Assembly: GCA_013697635.1 (NCBI GenBank)
Contig: JACCWM010000099.1
Coordinates: 1 to 64,000 of the forward strand
DNA from: Lujinxingiaceae bacterium
GTDB lineage: Bacteria; Myxococcota_A; Bradymonadia; Bradymonadales; Bradymonadaceae
Direction of reading: 5' to 3'
DNA length: 64,000 nucleotides
The notes under the pieces are model-generated. The model was not told where the DNA came from. It did not search any database and saw only the letters and a program-made list of their open reading frames with translations. Below, piece by piece: positions 36,834 to 45,885 of the stretch (position 1 is the stretch's first letter; every line of letters starts with the position of its first letter). The position numbers were made by a program, and so were the translations under genes.

Positions 36834-39800
36834 ATGCGCTCGATTTGCTTGAAGAACACCGTTTTGATTTTGGGGTTTGCGCTGCTTGCGGCCTGCTCCT
36901 CGGATGGCTGTGGCTGTGATGGATTCGAGCAGCGTCCGTTTCCGGCAAGCTCCTATGATCAGACCATTGCAAGCGGTGGCCAGGCGCGCGTGACCAAGGC
37001 CGGCTTGAGCTTTATCGAGGCACAGGTTCCCTACTTGCTTGATCAGTTTTTGCCCGGCGGATTGAGCTTTTGCATTCCGCGGGACACGTCGGGCAATCCG
37101 TCGATCTGTGTGGCCGATACGTGCACGGGCGGCCAGGAGGGTTGTCAGGTGGATTTGACCTTCGACGGGGCGACGCTGACGCCGGTGCCCTCGCGCCAGC
37201 TTCGCGCGAACATCACGATCGGCGGCGTCGACGAGAGTTTGAGCTTCGACTATCGGGTGCTCGGGGTGACGATTCGCTGCGAGGTCAAGCTGCATAAGGC
37301 CGGCCAGGCCGATACGGTCGCCGCCCGGGTTTCGGCACAGATTCCGGTCGATCTGTCGGTCGACGCGACCAGCCCGCTGCGCGAGCTCCAGATGTCGATC
37401 GGTGACATCGTGCTCGATCTCGATGACGTCGACTTCAAGATCCGGGGCCGCCAGAACCTGGGCGATACGGTGGCCTGTGGTGGGGCGAGCCTTGTGCGCG
37501 GCTTGTTTCGCGGCTACATCGAGACCGAGATCGACAAAGTACTCAACGAGACGGCTCAGGGCTTTGCCGACGCCTATTTGTGCCGTGCTTGTGGCAGCGG
37601 TCAGCCGCCCTGCTCGAGCGGCTCAACTTGTCGCGACGGCTACTGCATGGTCGGCTCGAGCGATGCCTGCGTGCCAGCGCCGCTTGGCATCGAGGGCAAT
37701 CTCAACCTGGGCTCGCTGCTTGGAGATTTCTCGCTCTCACCCAATGCGAGCGTGGCGATGCTGGCCAAGGCCGGCGACCATGCCACGGTCGACACGGGCG
37801 TCAGCGTTGGTCTGCGCTCGGGTTTTGCGCCTTTGCAGCAGCCTCGCTGCGTGCCGCTCGAGGCCCACCCGCGCCCGCGCGCGGTGGCCGTGCCGCGCTC
37901 AGCGACGATCAACGCCGACACCAAGCCCAACTCGACGAACACCTTCATGTTGGGCATCGGGCTGCACAAGTCGATCATCGAGCACATGCTGTGGTCGACC
38001 TGGGCCAGTGGCGCCGTTTGTCTGGAGATCTCTTCGGCCGACGTTGAGCTGTTGTCGACGGCCACCTTCGGGGCGATCTTGCCAAGCATCCGAGAGCTGG
38101 CCGGCGGCACGCCGCGCGACGCGTTCATTCACATGGTGCCCCAAAAACCGCCGACGGTAACCCTTGGCGCCAACACGATCGCAGCCTCGGGCAACACCTA
38201 CACGATCGTCGAGCCGTTGCTGACCATCGATTGGAGCGATCTGGACATCCACGTCTTTGGCTTCGTCCAAGACCGCTTCACGCGCTTGTTCACGCTGCGC
38301 GTTGACATTTTGCTGCCGATCGCCGTGGCCCCAGACGGCATGGGCGGCATCAGCCCGGTGATGGACGATCTGGACAAGGCGATACGCAACGTGCGCCCGC
38401 TTCGAAGCGAGTTGATCGTCGAAGATCCCCAGCGCTTGATTCAACTCTTGCCCGTCGTGCTCGGCGTGGCCCTGCCGAGCATCGCAGCTTTGGTGACCCA
38501 GAGCGTGCAGCTTCCCGAGTTTTTGGGCTTTCGCCTGGTGCTCGAGCAGTCCGACATCACCAGCGTCGACAACGCGAGTTTTATTGCGCTCTTTGCCAAC
38601 TTTGCGCGTGGCACCTCCCCGCTGCAGGCCGCGTTGCAGCCGATCGTTTTGGCCACACGCGTCGATGCCGCGCGCGTGCTCGAGTCGGGCATGCCGCGCC
38701 CGATGGTCGAGCTCGACGTGCTCGCGCTCGAGCGCGGATGGCAAAGCGCGCCCGAGCTCAGCGTCGAGTACAGCTTTCGTGTCGACGAGGGACTATGGAG
38801 CCTCTACCAGCGCACCTCGACGCTTGCCATTGAGCATCCCGTGCTCGCCCTACAAGGTGAACACCGCATCGAGGTGCGCGCACGCTATGTCGGCGATCTC
38901 CACTCGACGAGCGCAATCGTCTCCGAGACGCCCATTGTCATCGACTATCAAGCGCCCTCACTGTCACTGGAGCGAGACGGCGCGCTGGTGCGCTTTGTCG
39001 GAGAGGACGTCGTCGATCATGCGCTCGAATACCGCTATCGACTCGTCGGCACCGCGCAGGCCGAGGCGGCCTGGTCGAGCTGGACTCGCCAGGATTTCGT
39101 GGAAGCACGCGCGCTCGAGCAAAGCGCCACGCTCGAGGTCGAGGTGCGCGATCGGGCAGGCTATATCAGCGCGGCAAGCCTTCGCATCGTGCCGGCAAAA
39201 TCGACACGGCCTGGCGCCACCGACGAGCCTCGCGCTGCAGCGGGGTGCCAAAACGTCGGCGCCACTCCCTCGGGCAACGCCTTGATGTTCGGTGTTCTGC
39301 TCGCTGGCCTTTGGGCCCTGCGCCGGCGCCGCCTGGCTGCAAGCGCTTTGCTGATCGCGCTCGCTGCCGGCGGCTGCGATTGTGGCGGCGAGCTGGCCGT
39401 CACCAGCCCGCCTCATCTGCAGTGCATCTACGACCTGGAGTGCGCCGAGCTTTGCGCCTTTGGCCAGACCGGCTACTGCGAACACGGGCGCTGCCAGTGC
39501 GCAAGCCACTGCCCGCAGGGTTGCGGCGAGGGCGAATTTTGCTGTTTTTCAACCAACGCGTGTGAGGCCATTGGCGATCTGTGTGGCAATGAGCCCTGCC
39601 CGCCAGGCTTTGAGTTTCGCGCGGCCACGGTCACGCCCAACCGCGAGACGTGCGCCATCGAGAGCTTTTCGTGCGAGTGCGGGCCGCTGCCTCCGATCCC
39701 TATCGGTATCCATGGCCCCTTTGCCGACATCGCCTCCAACGGCACCACGCTTGCCGTCAGCGTCTACAACCGCACCTACCGCGACCTGATGGTCGCCACG

Positions 39801-40853
39801 GTCGAGGACAGCGGCCAGCTTCAATGGTATTTCGTCGACGGCGCGCCCGACGATGGCGAGGTCGTCGCTGATCCGGGCGGGCTGCGCGGCGGAGTCATTG
39901 AGCGTGGGCCCAATGTCGGCACGCACACCGCGATCGCGGTCGATGCTCTGGGCGGCCTGCACGTGCTCTATCGCGATGAGGACGCCAAGGCGCTCAAATA
40001 CGCCCGTGGAGTGCTGCAAGGCGGCGGCGTGTACGCCTTTGAGACGACCACGCTCGACGCGAGCACCAACGCCGGCTTTTGGAGCGATCTGGCCGTGATC
40101 GACCAGACCGTGCACGGCGTCTACGGGGTGCGCGAGGGTAGCGCGACCGAGTGGTCCTCTCAGCTTCGCCACATCAGCTTCTCGACCACCGCGCCGCTCG
40201 CCCAAATCGTGGTGGTGCCGGTCGTGATCGCAAGCTCCGAGAGCTGCGCGCCGGCTTGCACCGACCGCGGTTATCCGGGCGCGACGGGTTTGTACAACAC
40301 CCTTCAAAAGACAAGCGACGGCCTGCTGGTCGTGTTCTACGATCACAGCAAGGGCCGAATCGGGCGCGCCCGCTTTGCCAGCGGTCAGTGGGAGCAGCCG
40401 ACGATGCTAGCCGTCGGCACCGGGCCTTATGCTGCGGGTGCGATCGATGCCAGCGGCTTGTTGCACCTTGCCTTTATGAACCGCACTGGCCTTCGCCACT
40501 TGCAGACCGGAGTCGGCAGCCCACGCGCGGCGGCCATCCACGAAGGCGTTCGCCAAGCCGCCCATGGTTACTATGCCGGTTTGATCGGCGAGAACGTCAG
40601 CCTTCAGATCGCGGCGGACGGGCGCGTCGTGGTCTCATTTCACGACGCCTTCGATCACGCGCTCTATGTAGGCGTCTTGGAGGACGAGGCTTGGAGCGTA
40701 CAAAAGCTCGCGCCCCAGGCCAAGCAGCCCGGCTCACACGGTTTTTACAGCGGGCTGACCGTGCATGGCTCAGGCCTTGCGATCGTCGAGTTTGTGATCG
40801 ACAACCAGGCCAGCCCACCACAGGCGCGCGCCGTAGTCCATCGGCTGCCCTAG
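36834..40853 (+). CDS. Giant secreted lipoprotein: two surface proteins fused with an internal MYXO-CTERM-like signal
   Basis: 1339 residues. Part 1: a lipoprotein signal (VLILGFALLAAC, C21), then a long beta-rich domain with lipid-binding-like segments, one Cys-rich insert (CRACGSGQPPC... about 255-290), and beta-sandwich modules (about 640-790). Residues 803-833 read GCQNVGATPSGNALMFG, a hydrophobic helix, then RRRR: the MYXO-CTERM layout (C805). Part 2 follows at once: LAASALLIALAAGGC (C848), a lipoprotein-signal-like sequence, then a Cys-rich EGF/antistasin-like region (about 848-950) and repeated beta blades resembling a propeller (about 970-1339). No stop codon separates them. An internal ATG (39285) could restart translation. 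Function is unknown; it is probably displayed on the cell surface. Confidence 0.8.
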   Translation: MRSICLKNTVLILGFALLAACSSDGCGCDGFEQRPFPASSYDQTIASGGQARVTKAGLSFIEAQVPYLLDQFLPGGLSFCIPRDTSGNPSICVADTCTGGQEGCQVDLTFDGATLTPVPSRQLRANITIGGVDESLSFDYRVLGVTIRCEVKLHKAGQADTVAARVSAQIPVDLSVDATSPLRELQMSIGDIVLDLDDVDFKIRGRQNLGDTVACGGASLVRGLFRGYIETEIDKVLNETAQGFADAYLCRACGSGQPPCSSGSTCRDGYCMVGSSDACVPAPLGIEGNLNLGSLLGDFSLSPNASVAMLAKAGDHATVDTGVSVGLRSGFAPLQQPRCVPLEAHPRPRAVAVPRSATINADTKPNSTNTFMLGIGLHKSIIEHMLWSTWASGAVCLEISSADVELLSTATFGAILPSIRELAGGTPRDAFIHMVPQKPPTVTLGANTIAASGNTYTIVEPLLTIDWSDLDIHVFGFVQDRFTRLFTLRVDILLPIAVAPDGMGGISPVMDDLDKAIRNVRPLRSELIVEDPQRLIQLLPVVLGVALPSIAALVTQSVQLPEFLGFRLVLEQSDITSVDNASFIALFANFARGTSPLQAALQPIVLATRVDAARVLESGMPRPMVELDVLALERGWQSAPELSVEYSFRVDEGLWSLYQRTSTLAIEHPVLALQGEHRIEVRARYVGDLHSTSAIVSETPIVIDYQAPSLSLERDGALVRFVGEDVVDHALEYRYRLVGTAQAEAAWSSWTRQDFVEARALEQSATLEVEVRDRAGYISAASLRIVPAKSTRPGATDEPRAAAGCQNVGATPSGNALMFGVLLAGLWALRRRRLAASALLIALAAGGCDCGGELAVTSPPHLQCIYDLECAELCAFGQTGYCEHGRCQCASHCPQGCGEGEFCCFSTNACEAIGDLCGNEPCPPGFEFRAATVTPNRETCAIESFSCECGPLPPIPIGIHGPFADIASNGTTLAVSVYNRTYRDLMVATVEDSGQLQWYFVDGAPDDGEVVADPGGLRGGVIERGPNVGTHTAIAVDALGGLHVLYRDEDAKALKYARGVLQGGGVYAFETTTLDASTNAGFWSDLAVIDQTVHGVYGVREGSATEWSSQLRHISFSTTAPLAQIVVVPVVIASSESCAPACTDRGYPGATGLYNTLQKTSDGLLVVFYDHSKGRIGRARFASGQWEQPTMLAVGTGPYAAGAIDASGLLHLAFMNRTGLRHLQTGVGSPRAAAIHEGVRQAAHGYYAGLIGENVSLQIAADGRVVVSFHDAFDHALYVGVLEDEAWSVQKLAPQAKQPGSHGFYSGLTVHGSGLAIVEFVIDNQASPPQARAVVHRLP

Positions 40854-40870
40854 CCAATGCGCGCCAATAC

Positions 40871-40900
40871 TTGTTATTCGACGCGCCCTTTGGGTATAGT
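40871..40900 (+). promoter_or_regulatory. Candidate sigma-70 promoter
   Basis: TTGTTA (40871-40876), 18-base spacer, TATAGT (40895-40900), about 50 bases before the VWA lipoprotein start. Confidence 0.4.
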
Positions 40901-40951
40901 GGTCAGCGTGCCATCACTGCAGATTTTTTAATGATGAATAAGGATTGTTGC

Positions 40952-43135
40952 ATGTTTGAGCAAGCGAGGTCGCCGCGTCGACCACTGTGGATCGCACTGA
41001 TGGCCATGAGCGTTGTGATGCTGGCAGCGTGTAGTGACGACGCCTCATCGACCAAGGGCTGCCCGGCCGGTCAGATAACCAACCCGATCTCGGGAGGCTG
41101 TGAGCCCGTCGATTGTCCCGCTGGCCACATTTTCAATCCGATCAAGGGCGCCTGCGTGATCGGCAGTGGCCCCGATGCCGGTCATCTCGACACCGATCCC
41201 TCGGGCAGCGACGCGGTGACGCAAAACAACGGCCTTGGCGACAGTGGGCAACAGCCGGGCGATACCAACACCTCCAACAATACCAACCCCAACAACGCCA
41301 ATAATCACTGCACGGGCCTGGGTTGCGATGACGACGTCATCGTGGTACCCGATACCGGCCCCGGCACCCCCTATCGGCCTCAAGATCCGGCGCAGGCGCA
41401 GTACCATAGCTGTACCAGCGCCGATACGCGCAACCTGGTGGCACCGAAGTTTCTCTCGCACACGGCGGGCAATTACCTGCTGACCACCGAGCGCAGCGTC
41501 AACGCCTCGCTCGTCACGCCGACGGCGGGCCTGCTCAACGCTCACGTCTTCGAGGATACCCAAAACAAGTTCACCGGCTTTGTCGTCTCGCTTGCGCCCC
41601 AGGCCAACCAGACGACACCGGCGATGCTCTCGCAGGCGCTCTTGACGAGCATTCAGAGCATCACGGGCATGAATACGGCCAGCCTGCGCCACGCCGGGCG
41701 CCAGACGCTCACCCATGATCAGATGTCGGCCGTCACGCGCGCCTCGATCCTCTTGCCCAACGGCACCGCTCCCCACGTGGCGCGCGACGCTATCCTGGCT
41801 CGCCAGATCGGCTTGACCGCACAGAATCTGGGCCACACGCTGACGGCAACCTTCTCGGCCAACGCCAACGCTCCCAGCGTGCTCGTCTACCAGATTGTGC
41901 GCCGCTCCAACCAGCAGTACGTGCTGATCGCAGCGCTTGCCACGCTGGCCGACTACGAAAACGACGCGCTCACCACGGGCACGCGCATCGACGATCTGGT
42001 CAGTGGTACGGCCCTGGCCTACGCCGACGAGTCGATGACCGATCAGTGCGTCTCCTATACGATTCGCGACACCAACGAGGTCGACATCATCATCTCTCTC
42101 GATGCCTCCGGCTCGATGAGTGGCGTGCAAAACGCTCTGGCCAACTTCGCCCAGGAGTTCACCCAACTGCTCGATGCAACGGGCGCTGACTGGCGCGTGG
42201 GCATCACCGGCGTCGACTGCGACAACATCCAAAACGACGCCGGTCTGAGCCAGGAGTACCGAAACCTCTGGTCGACCGCGAGCAGCGGTGCGGGTGGCAT
42301 CTTTGGCATCGAGATCTGCAAGACGCCTTTTGGCATCGGCGGCAGCGGCAACAACGGCAAGCTTATCGGTGGCGGATTCACCCGCGATTTCCAGCAGATC
42401 GACAGCCGCATGCGCCAGGTCAGCACGACCGGCTCGGAGTACACGTTGACCATGGGTGTTGCCGCCATCGATCGCAGCTTGCCTCGCGCGGAGAACTCCG
42501 CGAGCAAGATCCGCCCCAACGCCGCAGTCATTCTCGTGGTCGTCACCGACGAAAATGAGGAGCTCTTCAAGCAGAAGTTCACCTTCATCGGCGGAACGAA
42601 TCAAACCCTGACCGGCGCCCAGCGCACCGAGATGGAGGCCTTCGCCCGGCCCTGGATCGAGTATCTTCGCCGTCCCGATGTCGACGCCCCGGTCTTCGGC
42701 CTGTACTGGCTGCCCGGCCAGCCCTGCGCTGGCGCCACAGACGTCGCCCACGACATCGACCACTTCGTCACCCAGACCGGTGGCGCGGGCGGCTCGGTCT
42801 GCCAGGGCGACGTCACGACGACCTTTCGCGACATCGCCGACGCCACGCGCGATTTGACCTCGGGCCTTCGCCTGATCGGCGCTCCGGTGGCCACGACCAT
42901 CCGCGTGGCCAAAGAAGGCCCCAACAATGTGGACTCCGTGCTCAACCGCAGCCGCATCGACGGCTTCGACTTCGATGCGACCAACAACAGCGTGCTCTTC
43001 GAGGGCCCGAGCGCTCCCCAGGTCGACGAGCGCGTGGTCGTGCCTTATATGCGCTGGAATCGCTCGGTGCAGCCGTGTGAGACGACCTCGCAGTGCACGG
43101 GCACACGCAAGTGCATGAACGGCGTCTGCCGCTGA
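40952..43135 (+). CDS. VWA-domain lipoprotein with Cys-rich ends
   Basis: 727 residues. The lipoprotein signal is SVVMLAAC after WIALMAM, giving a lipidated Cys at about residue 27. Two short Cys-rich units with the repeated phrase CPAGxIxNPI (about 36-65) are followed by an Asn-rich linker (about 100-118). A von Willebrand factor A domain comes at about 376-650 with the metal site DASGSMSG (D384). A C-terminal Cys-rich module CETTSQCTGTRKCMNGVC ends the protein. The start ATG at 40952 has AAGGA upstream and a complete signal peptide; an earlier ATG at 40931 is possible. It is likely a surface adhesion protein. It has its own promoter candidate and precedes panB by about 100 bases. Confidence 0.85.
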   Translation: MFEQARSPRRPLWIALMAMSVVMLAACSDDASSTKGCPAGQITNPISGGCEPVDCPAGHIFNPIKGACVIGSGPDAGHLDTDPSGSDAVTQNNGLGDSGQQPGDTNTSNNTNPNNANNHCTGLGCDDDVIVVPDTGPGTPYRPQDPAQAQYHSCTSADTRNLVAPKFLSHTAGNYLLTTERSVNASLVTPTAGLLNAHVFEDTQNKFTGFVVSLAPQANQTTPAMLSQALLTSIQSITGMNTASLRHAGRQTLTHDQMSAVTRASILLPNGTAPHVARDAILARQIGLTAQNLGHTLTATFSANANAPSVLVYQIVRRSNQQYVLIAALATLADYENDALTTGTRIDDLVSGTALAYADESMTDQCVSYTIRDTNEVDIIISLDASGSMSGVQNALANFAQEFTQLLDATGADWRVGITGVDCDNIQNDAGLSQEYRNLWSTASSGAGGIFGIEICKTPFGIGGSGNNGKLIGGGFTRDFQQIDSRMRQVSTTGSEYTLTMGVAAIDRSLPRAENSASKIRPNAAVILVVVTDENEELFKQKFTFIGGTNQTLTGAQRTEMEAFARPWIEYLRRPDVDAPVFGLYWLPGQPCAGATDVAHDIDHFVTQTGGAGGSVCQGDVTTTFRDIADATRDLTSGLRLIGAPVATTIRVAKEGPNNVDSVLNRSRIDGFDFDATNNSVLFEGPSAPQVDERVVVPYMRWNRSVQPCETTSQCTGTRKCMNGVCR

Positions 43136-43232
43136 GCCCTCCGATTGCTCATTGCTAATTGCCCAGCGCTCAGAATACGATAGCGCGCGAAAATGGGCCG
43201 AAACGCCCTAAGCGTTTCACGGAGAGCAGTTC

Positions 43233-44036
43233 ATGGCAGTAAAGCGCAAGACGATCCGCGATGTGCTCGATTTGTATCGCGCGCAGACGCCGATCTCGAT
43301 GGTCACCGCCTACGATTACACCTGTGCTCGCCTCGTCGAGCGTGCCGGCATCGACACGATTTTGGTCGGAGACAGCCTGGGTAACGTCATTCAGGGCCAC
43401 GATACGACCCTGCCGGTGACGATCGAGGACATCATCTACCACACGCGCGCAGTCATGCGCGGCAACCAGAGCGCGCACGTCATCGCCGACATGCCGTTTA
43501 TGAGCTACCAGGCAAGCGACGACGACGGCGTCAAAAACGCCGGGCGTCTGCTCAAAGAGGGGGGCGCGCAGTCGGTCAAGGTCGAAGGCGGCGCTGCCCT
43601 GGGGCCGATGATCGAGCGCATGACGGGCGCCGGAATTCCGGTGGTCGGCCACCTTGGCTTGACGCCGCAGTCGATCCACGCCTTTGGCGGCTACCGCGTC
43701 CAGGGCCGTGGCGAGGCTGCCGCCACCCGACTGATCGAGGATGCGCGCGCGCTCCAGGATGCCGGCATCTTCATGCTCGTGCTCGAAATGGTTCCGGCCG
43801 CGCTCGCCCAGACCGTGACCGAGGCGCTGCAAATCCCGACCATCGGCATTGGCGCGGGCAACGCGACCAGCGGCCAAGTGCTCGTGCTCTACGATCTGCT
43901 CGGTATGAACAATGATTTCCGACCCAAATTCGTCAAACAGTACGCGAACTTGGAGAGCGACATCGTCGCCGCGCTCGAGCGTTATCGAGACGAGGTGCGC
44001 GCGCGTGTCTTCCCCGGTGAGGAGCATGCGTTTTAG
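43233..44036 (+). CDS. panB: 3-methyl-2-oxobutanoate hydroxymethyltransferase
   Basis: 267 residues, standard for PanB, which makes ketopantoate for coenzyme A synthesis. Seen: [37 protein letters not shown] (Mg and substrate site), [15 protein letters not shown] and [12 protein letters not shown] with the catalytic Glu. A GGAGAGCAG ribosome site precedes the ATG. It overlaps or nearly touches panC, forming a two-gene pantothenate unit. Confidence 0.96.
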   Translation: MAVKRKTIRDVLDLYRAQTPISMVTAYDYTCARLVERAGIDTILVGDSLGNVIQGHDTTLPVTIEDIIYHTRAVMRGNQSAHVIADMPFMSYQASDDDGVKNAGRLLKEGGAQSVKVEGGAALGPMIERMTGAGIPVVGHLGLTPQSIHAFGGYRVQGRGEAAATRLIEDARALQDAGIFMLVLEMVPAALAQTVTEALQIPTIGIGAGNATSGQVLVLYDLLGMNNDFRPKFVKQYANLESDIVAALERYRDEVRARVFPGEEHAF

Positions 44037-44037
44037 G

Positions 44038-44946
44038 ATGCACGCCTTCGCACCCACCATGCATGTACTCGACTCGATCGAAGCACTGCGCGCCGCACGC
44101 CGCGCGCTCGTCGGAACGGTGGCCTTTGTGCCCACGATGGGCTATCTGCACGAGGGCCACCTCTCCTTGATGCGCGCCGGCTTGCAACGCTGCGACCACC
44201 TGATCGTGAGCATCTACGTCAACCCCACGCAGTTCGGGCCCAACGAAGACTTGAGCCGCTATCCGCGCGACCCCCAGGGCGATCGACTGCGCTGCGAGCG
44301 CGAAGGCTGTGCGCTGCTGTTCATGCCGTCCAACGCCGAGATGTACCCCACGGGCCACGCAACGCATGTGAGCGTCTCGGGGCTGACCGAGGGTTTGTGC
44401 GCGACGAGCCGTCCTGGCCACTTCGAGGGCGTGGCCACGATCGTCACCAAGCTGTTCAACATTGTGCAACCGGACGTGGCTCTCTTCGGAGAGAAGGACT
44501 ATCAACAGTTGGCTGTGATTCGCCGGCTGGTGCGCGATCTCGATCTGACGACCGAGATCGTTGGCTGCCCGATCGTGCGCGAGGATGACGGTTTGGCCAT
44601 GTCCAGTCGTAATCGTTTTCTTCAACCCGAGGATCGTCTGCCGGCGCGCAGCCTGCACGCCGCGCTCTCGCTGGCGGCCGATGCCTGGGCCGGCGGCGAG
44701 CGCGACGCCGGCCAGCTCGTCGAGCTTGCCCGCACCCACATCGAGCGCCACGACGGCGCGCGCGTCGACTACATCGAGTGCGTTCACCCCGAGAATTTGC
44801 GGGCCCATGAGCGCGGCCGGCTCATCGCCACCGACGAGGGCGCGATCATGGCGCTCGCGGTATTTGTAGGATCGACGCGTTTGATCGATAATATGCGCCT
44901 TGATGGCCCCACCCACGATCGACCAGCCGACAGAGCCCAGCCATGA
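44038..44946 (+). CDS. panC: Pantothenate synthetase
   Basis: 302 residues from the ATG at 44038 (the ATG at 44026 would overlap panB; the ATG at 44059 is nearest to the usual start). It joins pantoate and beta-alanine. Seen: FVPTMGYLHEGHLSLM (HIGH-type site), IYVNPTQFGPNEDLSRYPR, GLTEGLCATSRPGHFEGVATIV, FGEKDYQQL and MSSRNRFLQP (KMSKS-like). The C-terminus has a domain with DYIECVHPENL. The stop codon overlaps the next gene by 4 bases (ATGA), so a lipoprotein is translated together with it. Confidence 0.95.
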   Translation: MHAFAPTMHVLDSIEALRAARRALVGTVAFVPTMGYLHEGHLSLMRAGLQRCDHLIVSIYVNPTQFGPNEDLSRYPRDPQGDRLRCEREGCALLFMPSNAEMYPTGHATHVSVSGLTEGLCATSRPGHFEGVATIVTKLFNIVQPDVALFGEKDYQQLAVIRRLVRDLDLTTEIVGCPIVREDDGLAMSSRNRFLQPEDRLPARSLHAALSLAADAWAGGERDAGQLVELARTHIERHDGARVDYIECVHPENLRAHERGRLIATDEGAIMALAVFVGSTRLIDNMRLDGPTHDRPADRAQP

Positions 44947-45632
44947 TCACCTCGAAGACCGCCCTCTTGCTCGCCGCAGGCCTGCTCACGACGACCACCA
45001 TGGCATGTGGTGAGGCGCCGGCCGCGGCCGCCGTCCAAGATCGATGCGAGGCCGACCTCGTCGCCGCCATTGGCGTAGGCAAGGCGGGCAACTACAACCT
45101 GGCTCTGGAGCGCTCGCAGATCGACGGATCGTCGATGACGACCCACGAGATCACGCTCAAGCTTGCCGATGTTGCGCGCGCGGACAAGGGCGACGTCGTC
45201 CCGCTGCTCATGCGCATCTACGACAAGCACAACTCGGGCGACCTGCTCAACGCGCTTGCACGCCTGACCGACGACGCCCCGCTGGTGTTGGATGTGATCG
45301 ATGCCACCGAGATCGGCGCCGGTTCACAAAACCGCACCGACTTGACCCGATTCGATTGCGGCATCTCCAAGGGAACGATCTGCGTGCAGGTTGGCCTCGA
45401 CACCAACGGCGACGGCCTGATCCTCAACAACGACGATGCCGCCTACAATGCCTCCTCGGGTCAGGTCACAATCCGATCGATTCAAAACGTCGGTCAGCGC
45501 ATCAACCTCTCCTGGGACGTCCGACTCGGCGCGAACATCCTGGCCTTTGGCGACACCAGCACCGGCAACTTTACCGGCTGCGTGCGCGCCAAGTACGAGC
45601 CCGGCGGCAACAACTACTGGCTGCTGCGCTAG
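44943..45632 (+). CDS. Lipoprotein coupled to panC, EF-hand-like loop
   Basis: 229 residues. The signal peptide LLLAAGLLTTTTMAC ends in a lipobox-like TMAC, giving a lipidated Cys near residue 22. Mature protein: an acidic helical/beta domain (about 30-110), and a second half (about 115-229) with three cysteines and a calcium-binding-like loop DTNGDGLILNND. Both halves are unlike any family I recognise. It overlaps panC by 4 bases and so is probably expressed with pantothenate synthesis, although functional logic is not clear. A short tandem repeat lies just downstream. Confidence 0.72.
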   Translation: MITSKTALLLAAGLLTTTTMACGEAPAAAAVQDRCEADLVAAIGVGKAGNYNLALERSQIDGSSMTTHEITLKLADVARADKGDVVPLLMRIYDKHNSGDLLNALARLTDDAPLVLDVIDATEIGAGSQNRTDLTRFDCGISKGTICVQVGLDTNGDGLILNNDDAAYNASSGQVTIRSIQNVGQRINLSWDVRLGANILAFGDTSTGNFTGCVRAKYEPGGNNYWLLR

Positions 45633-45652
45633 GCCGAGGTGAACTTGGCGAG

Positions 45653-45696
45653 CCTGCTCGCCTGCTCGCCGGAGCGCCTGCTCGCCGGAGCGCCTC
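45653..45696 (+). repeat. Tandem 16-base repeat
   Basis: CCTGCTCGCCGGAGCG occurs twice in tandem (45661-45676 and 45677-45692), flanked by partial copies on both sides, within a gene-poor gap. It may form hairpins but has no T-run. Confidence 0.75.
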
Positions 45697-45885
45697 GGGG
45701 CATCGATCTTGGGCCCCGCCCTTTCCATTCTCGCCGTCGAGATTATCTCTTAAGTAACAAAAGTTACTGAGCGAAATCGAGGACTTGGCCGCGAAGCTGC
45801 CTGCATAAGCAGGTACACTCGCGGCTCGCCTTTGCGCGGCCTGCGTTTGCAGTCGTCAGGCCGTTCATCAATATCAGGGCGTAGC

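Noticed and set aside
40151-40951. Upstream extension of the VWA lipoprotein into the preceding gene
   Set aside because: The extension overlaps the giant lipoprotein in another frame and the signal peptide and ribosome site are at 40952.
43199-43219. Hairpin GAAACGC/GCGTTTC upstream of panB
   Set aside because: It has no T-run and is too short to call a terminator or attenuator.
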